DNA from: Bacteroidales bacterium
GTDB lineage: Bacteria; Bacteroidota; Bacteroidia; Bacteroidales; UBA7960
Length of the DNA: 7,541 bases
Assembly: GCA_003557765.1 (NCBI GenBank)
Contig: PWNO01000066.1
Span: 1-7,541 of the forward strand
Direction of reading: 5' to 3'
A program made the translations under genes and the position numbers. Positions 1 to 6,425 of the stretch are shown here, piece by piece (the first letter of the stretch is position 1; each line of letters starts with the position of its first letter). The notes below the pieces were generated by a model, which saw only the letters and a program-made list of their open reading frames with translations, was not told the origin of the DNA and made no database searches.

Positions 1-738
1 AACGACTTCTGGCTTATCCGCCACTTCCTGCCACGAGAGACCCGCAACTACGTGCCAGCTTTTATAGCGATCGCCTATGTGATGGAATATGCCGAAGAAC
101 ATAACCTCTATGCCTCACCCCCGGCCTATAAGCACTTCGACATCGACACCATCCAGGTCAAACAAAAGCTCAGTCTGCGCGATGTAAGCACTCTTCTTGA
201 TATTCCGCTGGACCACCTCCGTTACCTGAATCCCACTTTCAGGCAAAACATCATCCCGCACAATGCAGGTCGCCCTTATGTGCTGCGCATTCCAAAAACG
301 CACGCCGGCGAGTTCCTCGCCAATGCCGATGCCATCTACAACTACCGCACGCCCGAAGAGATCGCACAGGAGGAGAAAGCTGCGCGGCTGGCAGAAACTA
401 CCATCCACGTCGTACGTCAGGGGGAGGTTTTGGGAACGATCGCACGGCGTTATGGCACCTCTGTGCGCGAAATTCAGCAGCTGAACAATATGCGGGGTAC
501 CCTGATCCGTCCCGGTCAACGCCTTGTAGTCAGGGCACCATCTCCGGCAGCAGCGCCTGTGGCAGGCGGTGCCAACGTTCATGTTGTGCAGCACGGCGAA
601 ACCCTCGGGATCATCGCAAGGCGATACAATGTCACCGTAAACCAGCTACAACAATGGAATAACCTCAGCGGCACCCTGATCCGCGCGGGACAGCATTTGA
701 TGGTGAAACCACCGGAGGCCAGCGCAAGCTCAGATTAA
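1..738 (+). CDS. MltD-like lytic transglycosylase with C-terminal LysM domains (5'-truncated)
   Basis: This is the 3' end of a gene whose start lies outside the window. The frame is open from base 1, and the GTG at 52 is an internal valine, not the start. The first roughly 35 visible residues (including FLPRETRNYVPAF) match the end of the SLT/GH23 lytic transglycosylase domain of MltD-type enzymes, which cleave peptidoglycan glycan strands in the periplasm to give 1,6-anhydromuropeptides. The catalytic glutamate would lie upstream, unseen. Visible residues 46-98 form a divergent LysM-like segment (IQVKQKLSLRDVSTLLDIP, then LRYLNP). Two clear LysM modules follow at residues 135-178 (HVVRQGEVLGTIARRYG) and 193-236 (HVVQHGETLGIIARRYN), joined by an Ala/Pro linker. 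LysM modules bind the GlcNAc backbone of peptidoglycan. The gene ends with TAA at 736-738. The LysM call is secure. The transglycosylase call rests on a short visible stretch plus the architecture, so a LysM protein of another class is the less likely alternative. Confidence 0.88.
   Translation, partial: NDFWLIRHFLPRETRNYVPAFIAIAYVMEYAEEHNLYASPPAYKHFDIDTIQVKQKLSLRDVSTLLDIPLDHLRYLNPTFRQNIIPHNAGRPYVLRIPKTHAGEFLANADAIYNYRTPEEIAQEEKAARLAETTIHVVRQGEVLGTIARRYGTSVREIQQLNNMRGTLIRPGQRLVVRAPSPAAAPVAGGANVHVVQHGETLGIIARRYNVTVNQLQQWNNLSGTLIRAGQHLMVKPPEASASSD
403..534 (+). other. LysM domain 1
   Basis: A LysM peptidoglycan-binding module of about 44 residues encoded within the transglycosylase gene. It has the expected order: HVV start, QGE turn, IARRYG helix, IQQLNN, then LIRPGQRLVV. 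It is closely similar to the module at 577-708, which suggests duplication. Confidence 0.88.
577..708 (+). other. LysM domain 2
   Basis: Second LysM module of the transglycosylase. It carries HVVQHGETLGIIARRYN, then LQQWNN and LIRAGQHLMV. The gene ends ten codons later, so this is the last domain of the protein. Confidence 0.88.
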
Positions 739-782
739 TATACTGACACGTTCATTGCGTCCCCTGTGCGAATTGATCAGAT

Positions 783-802
783 GATCAAAAGCCGTTTTGA
801 TC
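783..802 (+). terminator. Perfect 8-bp hairpin after the transglycosylase gene, possible terminator
   Basis: GATCAAAA (783-790) and TTTTGATC (795-802) form a perfect inverted repeat around the loop GCCG, 45 bases after the stop codon at 738. A competing palindrome overlaps it: TTGATCA at 773-779 against TGATCAA at 782-788. No T-run follows the stem and the stem is AT-rich, so this is not a canonical intrinsic terminator. It may stabilise the transcript end or be a protein site. Confidence 0.35.
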
Positions 803-807
803 CCATT

Positions 808-850
808 GGCACATGAATACCCGGGCACATGAACTTATCTTCTGGCACAT
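808..850. repeat. Three-copy GGCACAT(GAA) direct repeat
   Basis: GGCACATGAA occurs at 808-817 and again at 824-833. A shortened copy, GGCACAT, lies at 844-850. The copies are in direct orientation 16 and 20 bases apart, between the transglycosylase and lipoprotein genes. The segment around the second copy (ACCCGGGCACATG, 819-831) recurs with one mismatch at 2065-2077, and GGCACATGA recurs at 4662-4670. This suggests a dispersed intergenic repeat, possibly REP-like, but a local operator array is also possible. Confidence 0.45.
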
Positions 851-915
851 ATTTTGTAACTTGCATTTCAATAATCCATCTTCTTTAACAAACGACCATC
901 CAAAAAAACATAACC

Positions 916-1971
916 ATGCATAAGATCAAGTCAACATTTCTGATGCCCCAGCTATTAGCGGCTTTATTGCTTTTAACCCTTTTCGGTTGTGGCACCGTTG
1001 ATCGTCCCGAAAAACCATCTGCCAGCGGACGGGCAGGTGAGTTGCTTGCGGTGATGGATAAGAGCCTTTGGGAAGGACAGGTGGGCACGGCCTTTGATAA
1101 CATATTCAGGGCACCCATCAGCACCCTGAACCAGCCGGAACCCATGTTCAACGTGATCTTTATCCCCAAACGGGAGTTTTCGACCGTGTTTGAAAGTCAT
1201 CGGCACATCTTTATGCTTGACGTAGATGAAACGCTCGAAAGACCACGCATCGAATTCAGGCGCGACGTCTATTCCTACCCCCAGAAGGTGATCAGAGTAA
1301 CCGCCCCGAGCGAGGAATCAGCCGTCCGCATCCTCGAAAACAACAAGGAACAGTTTTTCGACCGCTTCCTGGCAGTGGAATACCTCCGCCTGGAAAATGC
1401 CTACCGTCGAATGCTGCAGGTTTCATCCCACCAAACGGTGAAAAACATGTTTGGCATCAACATGGCCATACCGGAAGGGTTTTTTGTTGCCGTGGAAAGC
1501 GAAAATTTTGTCTGGCTGCGCAAGTCGGCCACCAGGGAGGAGTTCGACCAGTCGGTGATGATCTGGACAATGGATTATACAGACCCGTCAGTAGATTTTG
1601 ACGAAGACGTGATCTGGGCACGCCGCGACTCCATCACCCAACGGTACATCCCCGGACAGTTTCCCGGCAGCTACATGACCACCTACAACACCGAGCCCCT
1701 GAAGCTACGGCCGGAGTTCCGGGAGATCGACTTCAACGACAAATATGCCATCGAAGCACGCAGCCTGTGGCGCGTGGAGGGTGACTTTATGGGCGGACCC
1801 TTCGTAACATACACCTTTGTGGACGAAGAAACTAACCGCCTCTTTATGATGGATGGTTGGGTTTTTGCTCCACGTTACGACAAACGGGACTATCTCCGCC
1901 AGCTGGAAGCAATCATCTGGTCGACACGCTTCCCCGAGCCGGAAGAAGATGAAGAAGAGCCTCTTAGTTAA
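916..1971 (+). CDS. DUF4837 family lipoprotein
   Basis: A 351-residue predicted lipoprotein. Residues 1-24 are a signal peptide (basic MHKIK, then a hydrophobic PQLLAALLLLTLF), and the lipobox LFGC places the lipidated cysteine at residue 25. The Phe at -2 is not the commonest residue there, but the pattern is otherwise normal. The mature protein (about residues 30-345) resembles the Bacteroidetes family DUF4837. It starts with ASGRAGELLAVMDKSLW, continues with FNVIFIPKREFSTVFESHRH, and carries MFGINMAIPEGFFVA in the middle. Its function is unknown to me, and no catalytic motif is visible. The C-terminus is strongly acidic (PEPEEDEEEPLS). The ATG is preceded by an A-rich leader without a Shine-Dalgarno sequence, typical of this phylum, and lies just upstream of the signal peptide, which supports this start. 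The lytic transglycosylase gene lies 177 bases upstream, suggesting an envelope role. Family recognition is from memory. Confidence 0.82.
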   Translation: MHKIKSTFLMPQLLAALLLLTLFGCGTVDRPEKPSASGRAGELLAVMDKSLWEGQVGTAFDNIFRAPISTLNQPEPMFNVIFIPKREFSTVFESHRHIFMLDVDETLERPRIEFRRDVYSYPQKVIRVTAPSEESAVRILENNKEQFFDRFLAVEYLRLENAYRRMLQVSSHQTVKNMFGINMAIPEGFFVAVESENFVWLRKSATREEFDQSVMIWTMDYTDPSVDFDEDVIWARRDSITQRYIPGQFPGSYMTTYNTEPLKLRPEFREIDFNDKYAIEARSLWRVEGDFMGGPFVTYTFVDEETNRLFMMDGWVFAPRYDKRDYLRQLEAIIWSTRFPEPEEDEEEPLS

Positions 1972-1999
1972 ATGACGTGACACGAGCCATGCCATCGAA

Positions 2000-2040
2000 G
2001 ATGAAACACAAACACATGATTATGTCATGGTTGCTTCATC
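2000..2040. repeat. Imperfect inverted repeat downstream of the DUF4837 gene
   Basis: Outer arms GATGAA (2000-2005) and TTCATC (2035-2040) enclose inner arms CATGA (2015-2019) and TCATG (2025-2029), with the 5-base loop TTATG. Between the inner and outer arms the pairing is interrupted. The structure begins 29 bases after the stop codon and has no T-run behind it, so it may be a weak transcript-end structure rather than a terminator. Confidence 0.3.
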
Positions 2041-2063
2041 TGAGCAAGATATAAAATGACAAA

Positions 2064-2088
2064 CACCCGGGGACATGCGAGCCCGGTG
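2064..2088. repeat. GC-rich inverted repeat
   Basis: CACCCGGG (2064-2071) pairs with CCCGGTG (2082-2088), with one bulged C, around a 10-base loop. Its left arm and loop overlap ACCCGGGGACATG (2065-2077), which matches ACCCGGGCACATG at 819-831 in 12 of 13 positions. The structure could be a dispersed palindromic element or part of a transcript-end structure for the lipoprotein gene. Confidence 0.35.
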
Positions 2089-2180
2089 AATCAAGGCTCC
2101 ATGTTGAAGACCCGGATTATTCGTGAAGCATAACTGTCTTGTTGGTTAAGGATGAGTTGGCTCAGGTGTTGTAATAACAA

Positions 2181-2228
2181 GGTATTTGTCTATTTATATA
2201 AAACCATTAATTTTATAAATAATTTTCG
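2181..2228 (+). promoter_or_regulatory. AT-rich promoter-like segment before the metalloprotease gene
   Basis: The 278-base gap before the protease gene becomes strongly AT-rich over its last 70 bases. TAATTTTC at 2220-2227 matches the Bacteroidetes -7 consensus TAnnTTTG in all but the last base, but no TTG sits at the expected -33 distance. TATTTATA at 2191-2198 has a TTG 19 bases upstream but fits the -7 element poorly. A promoter here is likely from context; the exact element is not settled. Confidence 0.22.
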
Positions 2229-2249
2229 TGTGATAAAAACCATCAGAAG

Positions 2250-4484
2250 ATGTTTAGAATAATTTATTTCCGCTTGCTTCCATTGTGTCTTGGCATGCTT
2301 TTTTCCCTTTTTGTGGCTGTACCGGGGTTTAGCGCCGGAAACCACAACAGCCCATCAGGAGATCAGGACAAGTCTGGCCAGGGTTCAGGAAACACCTACG
2401 AGCTAATTGCTGCCTTCGGCGACACCCGTAAGGATGCTTCAACGGCGCTGGACTTCCTGGATCAGGCAAAGGATATTATCCGTTATCGCGAAGTTGTGCT
2501 CACAGATGTGCTGACCAGTGCGGGCGAGCTTGCCCCAAAAGACCATCTTGTTCTCAATCTCTTTGAAGAAAGAAAAAGCGTGGTGGATATCCGGCGCGTG
2601 GAAACCAACGTAAACGGATCGTTCACTGTGGCAGCAAGGGCCCCGGAGGGTAACGTCTATGTGGCGCTGTCGACCACAAAAGGGCGCACCCTGGGCACTG
2701 TTTTCATCCCCGAAAGGGATCAGTTTTTCAAAATCATCAGCGACCCCTCCGGAGAACGGCACTACCTCCTTGAGATGCGCGCCAGTGACCGTGACATCAT
2801 AGAAGGCGGTCCGCCATTGATCCCGGAACCTTCTCCTGATGACATCCGGGAGCAGGAGCGCATCCGCAACCACCTTAAAAGCGACCCAAAAGGCCCTGAC
2901 GACATGGCTCGCATCGGGGTGATGGTGGTATACACTCCTGCAGCGCGTCAGTGGGCCGTGTTGAACGGCGGCGGGATACACAATGTCATTGCACTGGCCA
3001 TGATAAACGCCCAGATGACACTTGAAAACAGCAAAACCCGGGTGGTGATGGAGCTTGTTCACAGCGGCCAGGTCAACCATACCGAGAGCGGAAGCTCTTC
3101 CGCCGACCTGGGTAACCTGACTGAAGGTACAGGCAGCCTTGCCTCGACCCACAACTGGCGGGTATCACACGGTGCCGATCTGGTGGCCATGTTTGCCAAA
3201 GTGGCTGATGTCGGCGGCCTGGCCTGGCTGCTTAACAACCGCCATGGTAGTCCGGCTCATGGTTTTTCCCTAACCAGGGTGCAGCAAGCAGCAACTGGGT
3301 TTACACATATCCATGAGATGGGACATAACATGGGGCTGCATCACCATGCACAACAAAACTTTCAACCCGGGCCAACGGAGTGGGCAAACTGGCCGGATAA
3401 CAAATGGTCTGCCGGTTGGCGTTGGACAGGTGAAACTGGCGGGCGCTTTTGTTCGGTGATGACGTATACCAGCGGACAATATTTTTCTGACGGCAACGAT
3501 CACACCCAGGTCCCTTATTTTTCCAACCCCAATATCACGCATTCCGGGGTGTCGGCAGGCCATGCACAGCAAGCAGACAATGCCCGCACAGTGCGTGAGA
3601 TTAAACATGTGATCGCTGCTTACCAGCCCACCTCCGGGATGATCGTGTTAACCAACGAAACGGACAACATAAGGGCTTTTAATGCCATTACCGGTGGCAC
3701 CATCGTGGATGATGGGGGGCAGAACATTACCCAACGAGGCGTTGTGTGGAATACTACCGGAGATCCTTTGATCGATGACAACGAAGGGCATATTGTTAAA
3801 GGGCCCGGCGAAAGCGCTTATCAGGTGAAACTTACTGACCTGGAGCCGATGAACACCTATTACGTGCGCGCCTATGCCAAAACAAGCACCCAGACCCATT
3901 ATGGAAACATCAGGAAGTTCAAAACAAAGTCTGCGCTCAGCCCGGAGGTGGATACTGACGAGCCAGAAATCATCGCCCACAACTTTGCAAAGACCGGCGG
4001 CTATGTGGGTTTTGACGGAAATACCGAGGTAACGGCACGTGGTGTGGTGTGGAGCACACAACCCAATCCCACCATCAGCAACAATGACGGCATCAGCCAT
4101 GATGGCGCCGGCGAAGGAGTCTTTACCTCTCAAATCACAGACCTGCAAACCGAAACCCAATACCATTACCGCGCCTATGCCACCAATTTTACGGATACCA
4201 GTTACGGAGAGGAAAAGACGTTCACCACGTTGCTCGCCAGGGTGTTTCCAAACCCTGCTTCCGATGTGCTCCACCTGGCATTCCACAACCAGGACAAGGA
4301 AGAGCTGCTGATTCGGCTGATCACCCCAGAGGGACAGGTAGCCAAGAAACGAAAGGTGCAGGGCAGCAACCAATACCAGGAGGCATTCCAGGTAAAGCAC
4401 CTCCGTGCAGGCTTGTACTATTTGGAAGTCCGTGGCGCCGAACACCTTCCTGTCTGGCCGGTGATGATCAGCCCGCAGCGCTGA
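2250..4484 (+). CDS. Secreted reprolysin-like (metzincin) metalloprotease with FnIII-like repeats and T9SS sorting domain
   Basis: A 744-residue exported zinc endopeptidase. Residues 1-29 are a signal peptide with likely cleavage after FSA. Residues about 50-190 form an N-terminal region that could act as a prodomain. The protease domain spans about 222-458. It opens with MVVYTPAAR and contains HEMGHNMGLHH, giving zinc ligands His355, His359 and His365 and the general base Glu356. A Met-turn follows at CSVMTY (Met404). The combination of VVYTPAAR, ELVHSG, GADLVAMF and the zinc motif resembles reprolysin-like and peptidyl-Asp (M72) metallopeptidases. Two FnIII-like repeats follow at about 463-560 and 566-660, each with RGVVW and a YxRAYA strand. 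Residues 662-744 are a type A sorting domain (VFPNPASDVLHL and LRAGLYYLEV), which sends the protein through the type IX system to the surface or medium. No Shine-Dalgarno sequence is seen. The start is supported by the signal peptide. Cleavage specificity cannot be read from the sequence. Confidence 0.9.
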   Translation: MFRIIYFRLLPLCLGMLFSLFVAVPGFSAGNHNSPSGDQDKSGQGSGNTYELIAAFGDTRKDASTALDFLDQAKDIIRYREVVLTDVLTSAGELAPKDHLVLNLFEERKSVVDIRRVETNVNGSFTVAARAPEGNVYVALSTTKGRTLGTVFIPERDQFFKIISDPSGERHYLLEMRASDRDIIEGGPPLIPEPSPDDIREQERIRNHLKSDPKGPDDMARIGVMVVYTPAARQWAVLNGGGIHNVIALAMINAQMTLENSKTRVVMELVHSGQVNHTESGSSSADLGNLTEGTGSLASTHNWRVSHGADLVAMFAKVADVGGLAWLLNNRHGSPAHGFSLTRVQQAATGFTHIHEMGHNMGLHHHAQQNFQPGPTEWANWPDNKWSAGWRWTGETGGRFCSVMTYTSGQYFSDGNDHTQVPYFSNPNITHSGVSAGHAQQADNARTVREIKHVIAAYQPTSGMIVLTNETDNIRAFNAITGGTIVDDGGQNITQRGVVWNTTGDPLIDDNEGHIVKGPGESAYQVKLTDLEPMNTYYVRAYAKTSTQTHYGNIRKFKTKSALSPEVDTDEPEIIAHNFAKTGGYVGFDGNTEVTARGVVWSTQPNPTISNNDGISHDGAGEGVFTSQITDLQTETQYHYRAYATNFTDTSYGEEKTFTTLLARVFPNPASDVLHLAFHNQDKEELLIRLITPEGQVAKKRKVQGSNQYQEAFQVKHLRAGLYYLEVRGAEHLPVWPVMISPQR
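3312..3344 (+). other. Metzincin zinc-binding motif HExxHxxGxxH
   Basis: Encodes HEMGHNMGLHH, residues 355-365 of the metalloprotease. The three zinc-ligand histidines, the catalytic glutamate and the conserved glycine are all present, so the enzyme looks catalytically intact. The third ligand lies in a run of three histidines (364-366). Confidence 0.93.
3636..4230 (+). repeat. Two FnIII-like repeats within the protease gene
   Basis: Residues about 463-560 and 566-660 of the protease are diverged copies of one another. Both contain T(Q/A)RGVVW, an asparagine-rich NxxG loop, a DL turn, YxxRAYA, then YG and KxFxT. This is the pattern of the FnIII-like repeats common in Bacteroidetes surface proteins. 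They probably act as spacer or substrate-binding modules between the catalytic and sorting domains. Confidence 0.72.
4233..4481 (+). other. T9SS type A C-terminal sorting domain
   Basis: Residues about 662-744 of the protease form a beta-rich terminal domain beginning VFPNPASDVL and ending with GLYYLEVRG plus a short tail. This fits the Por/type IX sorting-domain family, which is recognised by the outer-membrane translocon and usually removed by the PorU sortase. The last residues (PVWPVMISPQR) lack the lysine-rich ending often seen in this family. Confidence 0.85.
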
Positions 4485-4781
4485 CTGCAGATGCGCACGG
4501 AGCAGAAGGGCTCAGGGCATGGCTTGTAATGCAGGGACCAGCCATCAGATGGTGTTTCCGGTATCAGTGGCTGGCTGGTGTGACAATGACCTGGGAATCC
4601 TGGTGCCCGATTGGCTTATCTGACGACAACCCAAATGCCTGTTAACATCAGCCGCTGATCAGGCACATGACAGGGCTTTGCGGTGATCATTGATGGCCGG
4701 GCCTGACGAGACCCGACAGCTGAGCGCGGACACCACCAGCAGGCGATCCCTGGTAATGGATCAATCAAACCACCCCCGACG
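4485..4781. other. Intergenic region upstream of the PrsW gene
   Basis: This 297-base gap separates the protease gene from the PrsW gene. It is GC-richer than the other gaps. I see no convincing TAnnTTTG promoter, terminator or RNA gene. It holds one copy of GGCACATGA (4662-4670) and a long-loop inverted repeat, ACCAGCCA (4537-4544) against TGGCTGGT (4572-4579). The frame of the PrsW gene is open back to a TGA at 4704-4706, but that stretch contains no ATG, GTG or TTG, so it is unlikely to be coding. Confidence 0.5.
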
Positions 4782-5774
4782 ATGTGGGCTATTTTTGCGT
4801 TTTTCCCGGTATTGCTGTTTCTCTTCTGTCTCTTTCTCCTTGACAGCTTTAAACTCGTGCGCACCAGATGGCTGCTGCTGACCTTGATATGGGGGATTTT
4901 ATCGGCGGTGATCGCGTTTTATGCAAACACTGGTCTCGCCGGCTTCCTTGACCTGCAACAACAAGCACTCACCCGCTACGTGGCCCCCGTGACCGAGGAG
5001 CTGCTCAAGCTCAGCTTCATCTTTTTGATGGTCGCACGCCGCCGGATTGGCTTCATGATCGATGCCGCCATCTATGGGTTTGCTGTTGGAACCGGCTTTG
5101 CCCTGGCCGAAAACTTCTGGTATTACCTCCACCTTGGCGAGGGTTTCAGCGTGGCGCTGGCCATCGTGCGGGGCTTTGGCACAGCCATCATGCACGGCGG
5201 CGTGGTGGCCATCGCGGCGATGATCCTCCTGGAAGGATTGCAGCGTAACCACCACGCAGCCATTGCAGGCGGCACCGGCACCCTCATCGCCATCGTGCTG
5301 CACTCGGCTTTCAACCACCTCATCTTCAATCCACTGGTAATGACCCTGCTGATCATCACGATGCTCCCCTTGCTTTTTTATGCCGTATTCGTGTATACCA
5401 CGCGCCAGGTGCGCGACTGGCTGGAGGTGGCTTTTAGCAGCGAGGTCGAGATGCTGGCGATGATGCGCAAGGGGCAGTTTCGCGACACCCGCGCCGGGGA
5501 GTACCTCGCCAGCCTGAAAAAGCATTTTTCGCCTGAAACCCTCGTGGACATGTATTGGTTTTTCAGCCTCTACCTGGAGCTGTCCATCAAGGCCAAACGC
5601 AACCTGTTGCTGCGCGAAAATGACTTTCCTGCCATGACAGAACCTGGCATCAAGGAAAAGCTGACAGAGATGAGGTTTTTGCGTAAAAAAATCGGCAAGG
5701 CCGGTCAGATGGCCCTGCTGCCCCTGGTTCGGATGAGCCAGCGGGAGCTGTGGGAGCTGAACCAGCTGAGCTGA
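4782..5774 (+). CDS. prsW: PrsW-family glutamic-type intramembrane protease
   Basis: A 330-residue polytopic membrane protease. About seven hydrophobic segments span residues 1-205, roughly 2-20, 31-48, 66-85, 90-115, 124-150, 160-180 and 183-205. The family motifs are in order: EELLK (Glu72, Glu73, Lys76), FALAEN (Phe106 to Glu110-Asn111), GTAIMHG (His138) and HSAFNH (His174, His179). In Bacillus subtilis, PrsW makes the first cut in the membrane anti-sigma factor RsiW. The same role here is inferred from the ECF sigma and anti-sigma genes immediately downstream. Residues about 206-330 form a helical, charged, probably cytoplasmic extension absent from the roughly 218-residue Bacillus protein. 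I recall similar extensions in other PrsW homologues. The ATG is the only standard start in the open frame, and the LDSFKLV segment after the first membrane helix fits a normal PrsW N-terminus. The sigma gene starts 58 bases after the stop, so co-transcription is likely. Confidence 0.88.
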   Translation: MWAIFAFFPVLLFLFCLFLLDSFKLVRTRWLLLTLIWGILSAVIAFYANTGLAGFLDLQQQALTRYVAPVTEELLKLSFIFLMVARRRIGFMIDAAIYGFAVGTGFALAENFWYYLHLGEGFSVALAIVRGFGTAIMHGGVVAIAAMILLEGLQRNHHAAIAGGTGTLIAIVLHSAFNHLIFNPLVMTLLIITMLPLLFYAVFVYTTRQVRDWLEVAFSSEVEMLAMMRKGQFRDTRAGEYLASLKKHFSPETLVDMYWFFSLYLELSIKAKRNLLLRENDFPAMTEPGIKEKLTEMRFLRKKIGKAGQMALLPLVRMSQRELWELNQLS

Positions 5775-5832
5775 ATCACGCAATAAATTACGTGAACAAA
5801 ACCAACCTGTCATCAACAATAAAGTAATATCA

Positions 5833-6363
5833 ATGAAAAGCGATGAAAACGAACTGATCCGTCAAATCCTTGATGGCCGGCAACAGGAGTATTCCAAACT
5901 GGTAACGAGATACCAGGCCCAGGTATACAACGTGCTTTATCAGATGTTACGGCAACACGCTGAGGCCGAGGAGCTGGCACAGGAGGTGTTTGTAAAGGCT
6001 TATGAGAAGCTCAACACGTTTAACTTCAAAAGTCAGTTTTTTAGCTGGATCTACCGGATCGCCATCAACACAGCCATCAGTCACCAAAAGAAGGCCCGGC
6101 GGTACCTGCACCCGGAACAAATACCGGAGCGGTCAGGGCAGATGACAGACGGACCCGACCGACGCCTGGAGCAGGACGAGCAGGAAGCATGGGTTAGGAA
6201 GGCCGTCGGACAACTTAACGAGCCATACCAGTCTGTGGTCGTGCTATACTATTTCGAGGAGCTGTCCTATGCGGAAATCGCAGAGGTGCTGGAAGTTCAG
6301 GAGAAGCGGGTGAAATCACGGCTTCATGATGCAAGAAAAAAACTGAAGGAAATAATGGGTTAA
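5833..6363 (+). CDS. ECF-type RNA polymerase sigma-70 factor
   Basis: A 176-residue extracytoplasmic-function sigma factor of normal size. Region 2 spans about residues 20-90, with the core-binding and -10 recognition motifs AEELAQEVFVKAYEKL and FFSWIYRIAINTA. A short acidic linker (about 95-117) leads to region 4 at about 118-174: LNEPYQSVVVLYYFEELSYAEIAEVL, then the -35-binding helix VKSRLHDARKKLKEIM. The pattern is closest to SigW/RpoE-like factors. In the recognition helix, the usual Gly-Thr before VKSRL is replaced by Lys-Arg (EKRVKSRL), and the Pro of the common LPEPYR is Asn. These changes may shift promoter preference. The gene follows prsW by 58 bases without a visible terminator and precedes a membrane anti-sigma gene, its presumed partner. 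No Shine-Dalgarno sequence is visible. The regulon cannot be stated from the sequence. Confidence 0.93.
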   Translation: MKSDENELIRQILDGRQQEYSKLVTRYQAQVYNVLYQMLRQHAEAEELAQEVFVKAYEKLNTFNFKSQFFSWIYRIAINTAISHQKKARRYLHPEQIPERSGQMTDGPDRRLEQDEQEAWVRKAVGQLNEPYQSVVVLYYFEELSYAEIAEVLEVQEKRVKSRLHDARKKLKEIMG

Positions 6364-6385
6364 AGAGGTTTGATTGAAGAATATC

Positions 6386-6425
6386 CACAAATAAACACAA
6401 AATGGTTTTCACAAATGCACACAAA
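6386..6425. repeat. Two-copy direct repeat between sigma and anti-sigma genes
   Basis: CACAAATAAACACAAA (6386-6401) and CACAAATGCACACAAA (6410-6425) match at 14 of 16 positions with a 24-base pitch. Each copy is itself built of CACAAA-like half units. The array fills much of the 154-base gap between the sigma and anti-sigma genes. It resembles CACAAAT-type tandem phrases I associate with Bacteroidetes intergenic DNA, so it may be a dispersed element, but its place in a regulatory gap also allows an operator role. Confidence 0.55.

Noticed and set aside
52..54. GTG as the start codon of the first gene
   Set aside because: The frame is open to base 1 and the upstream residues (FLPRETRNY) continue a conserved transglycosylase motif across the GTG, so it is an internal valine and the gene is truncated by the window edge.
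2439..3152. Minus-strand frame of 237 codons
   Set aside because: It mirrors the N-terminal and early catalytic part of the metalloprotease gene and shows no domain or start context of its own.
4537..4579. Inverted repeat ACCAGCCA / TGGCTGGT as a terminator for the protease gene
   Set aside because: The loop is 27 bases, no T-run follows, and an 8-base match at this distance can arise by chance in a 297-base gap.
4690..4881. Plus-strand frame of 63 codons overlapping the start of prsW
   Set aside because: No recognisable protein; it overlaps the PrsW membrane helix in another frame and has no start context better than the PrsW ATG.
5776..5795. TCACG/CGTGA inverted repeat between prsW and the sigma gene as a terminator
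   Set aside because: Five base pairs around a 10-base AT-rich loop without a T-run is too weak; the genes are more likely co-transcribed.
4899..5819. Long reading frame of 306 codons on the minus strand
   Set aside because: It lies opposite the PrsW gene, whose membrane motifs are unmistakable. The antisense product is rich in His, Gln and Gly with no recognisable domain.
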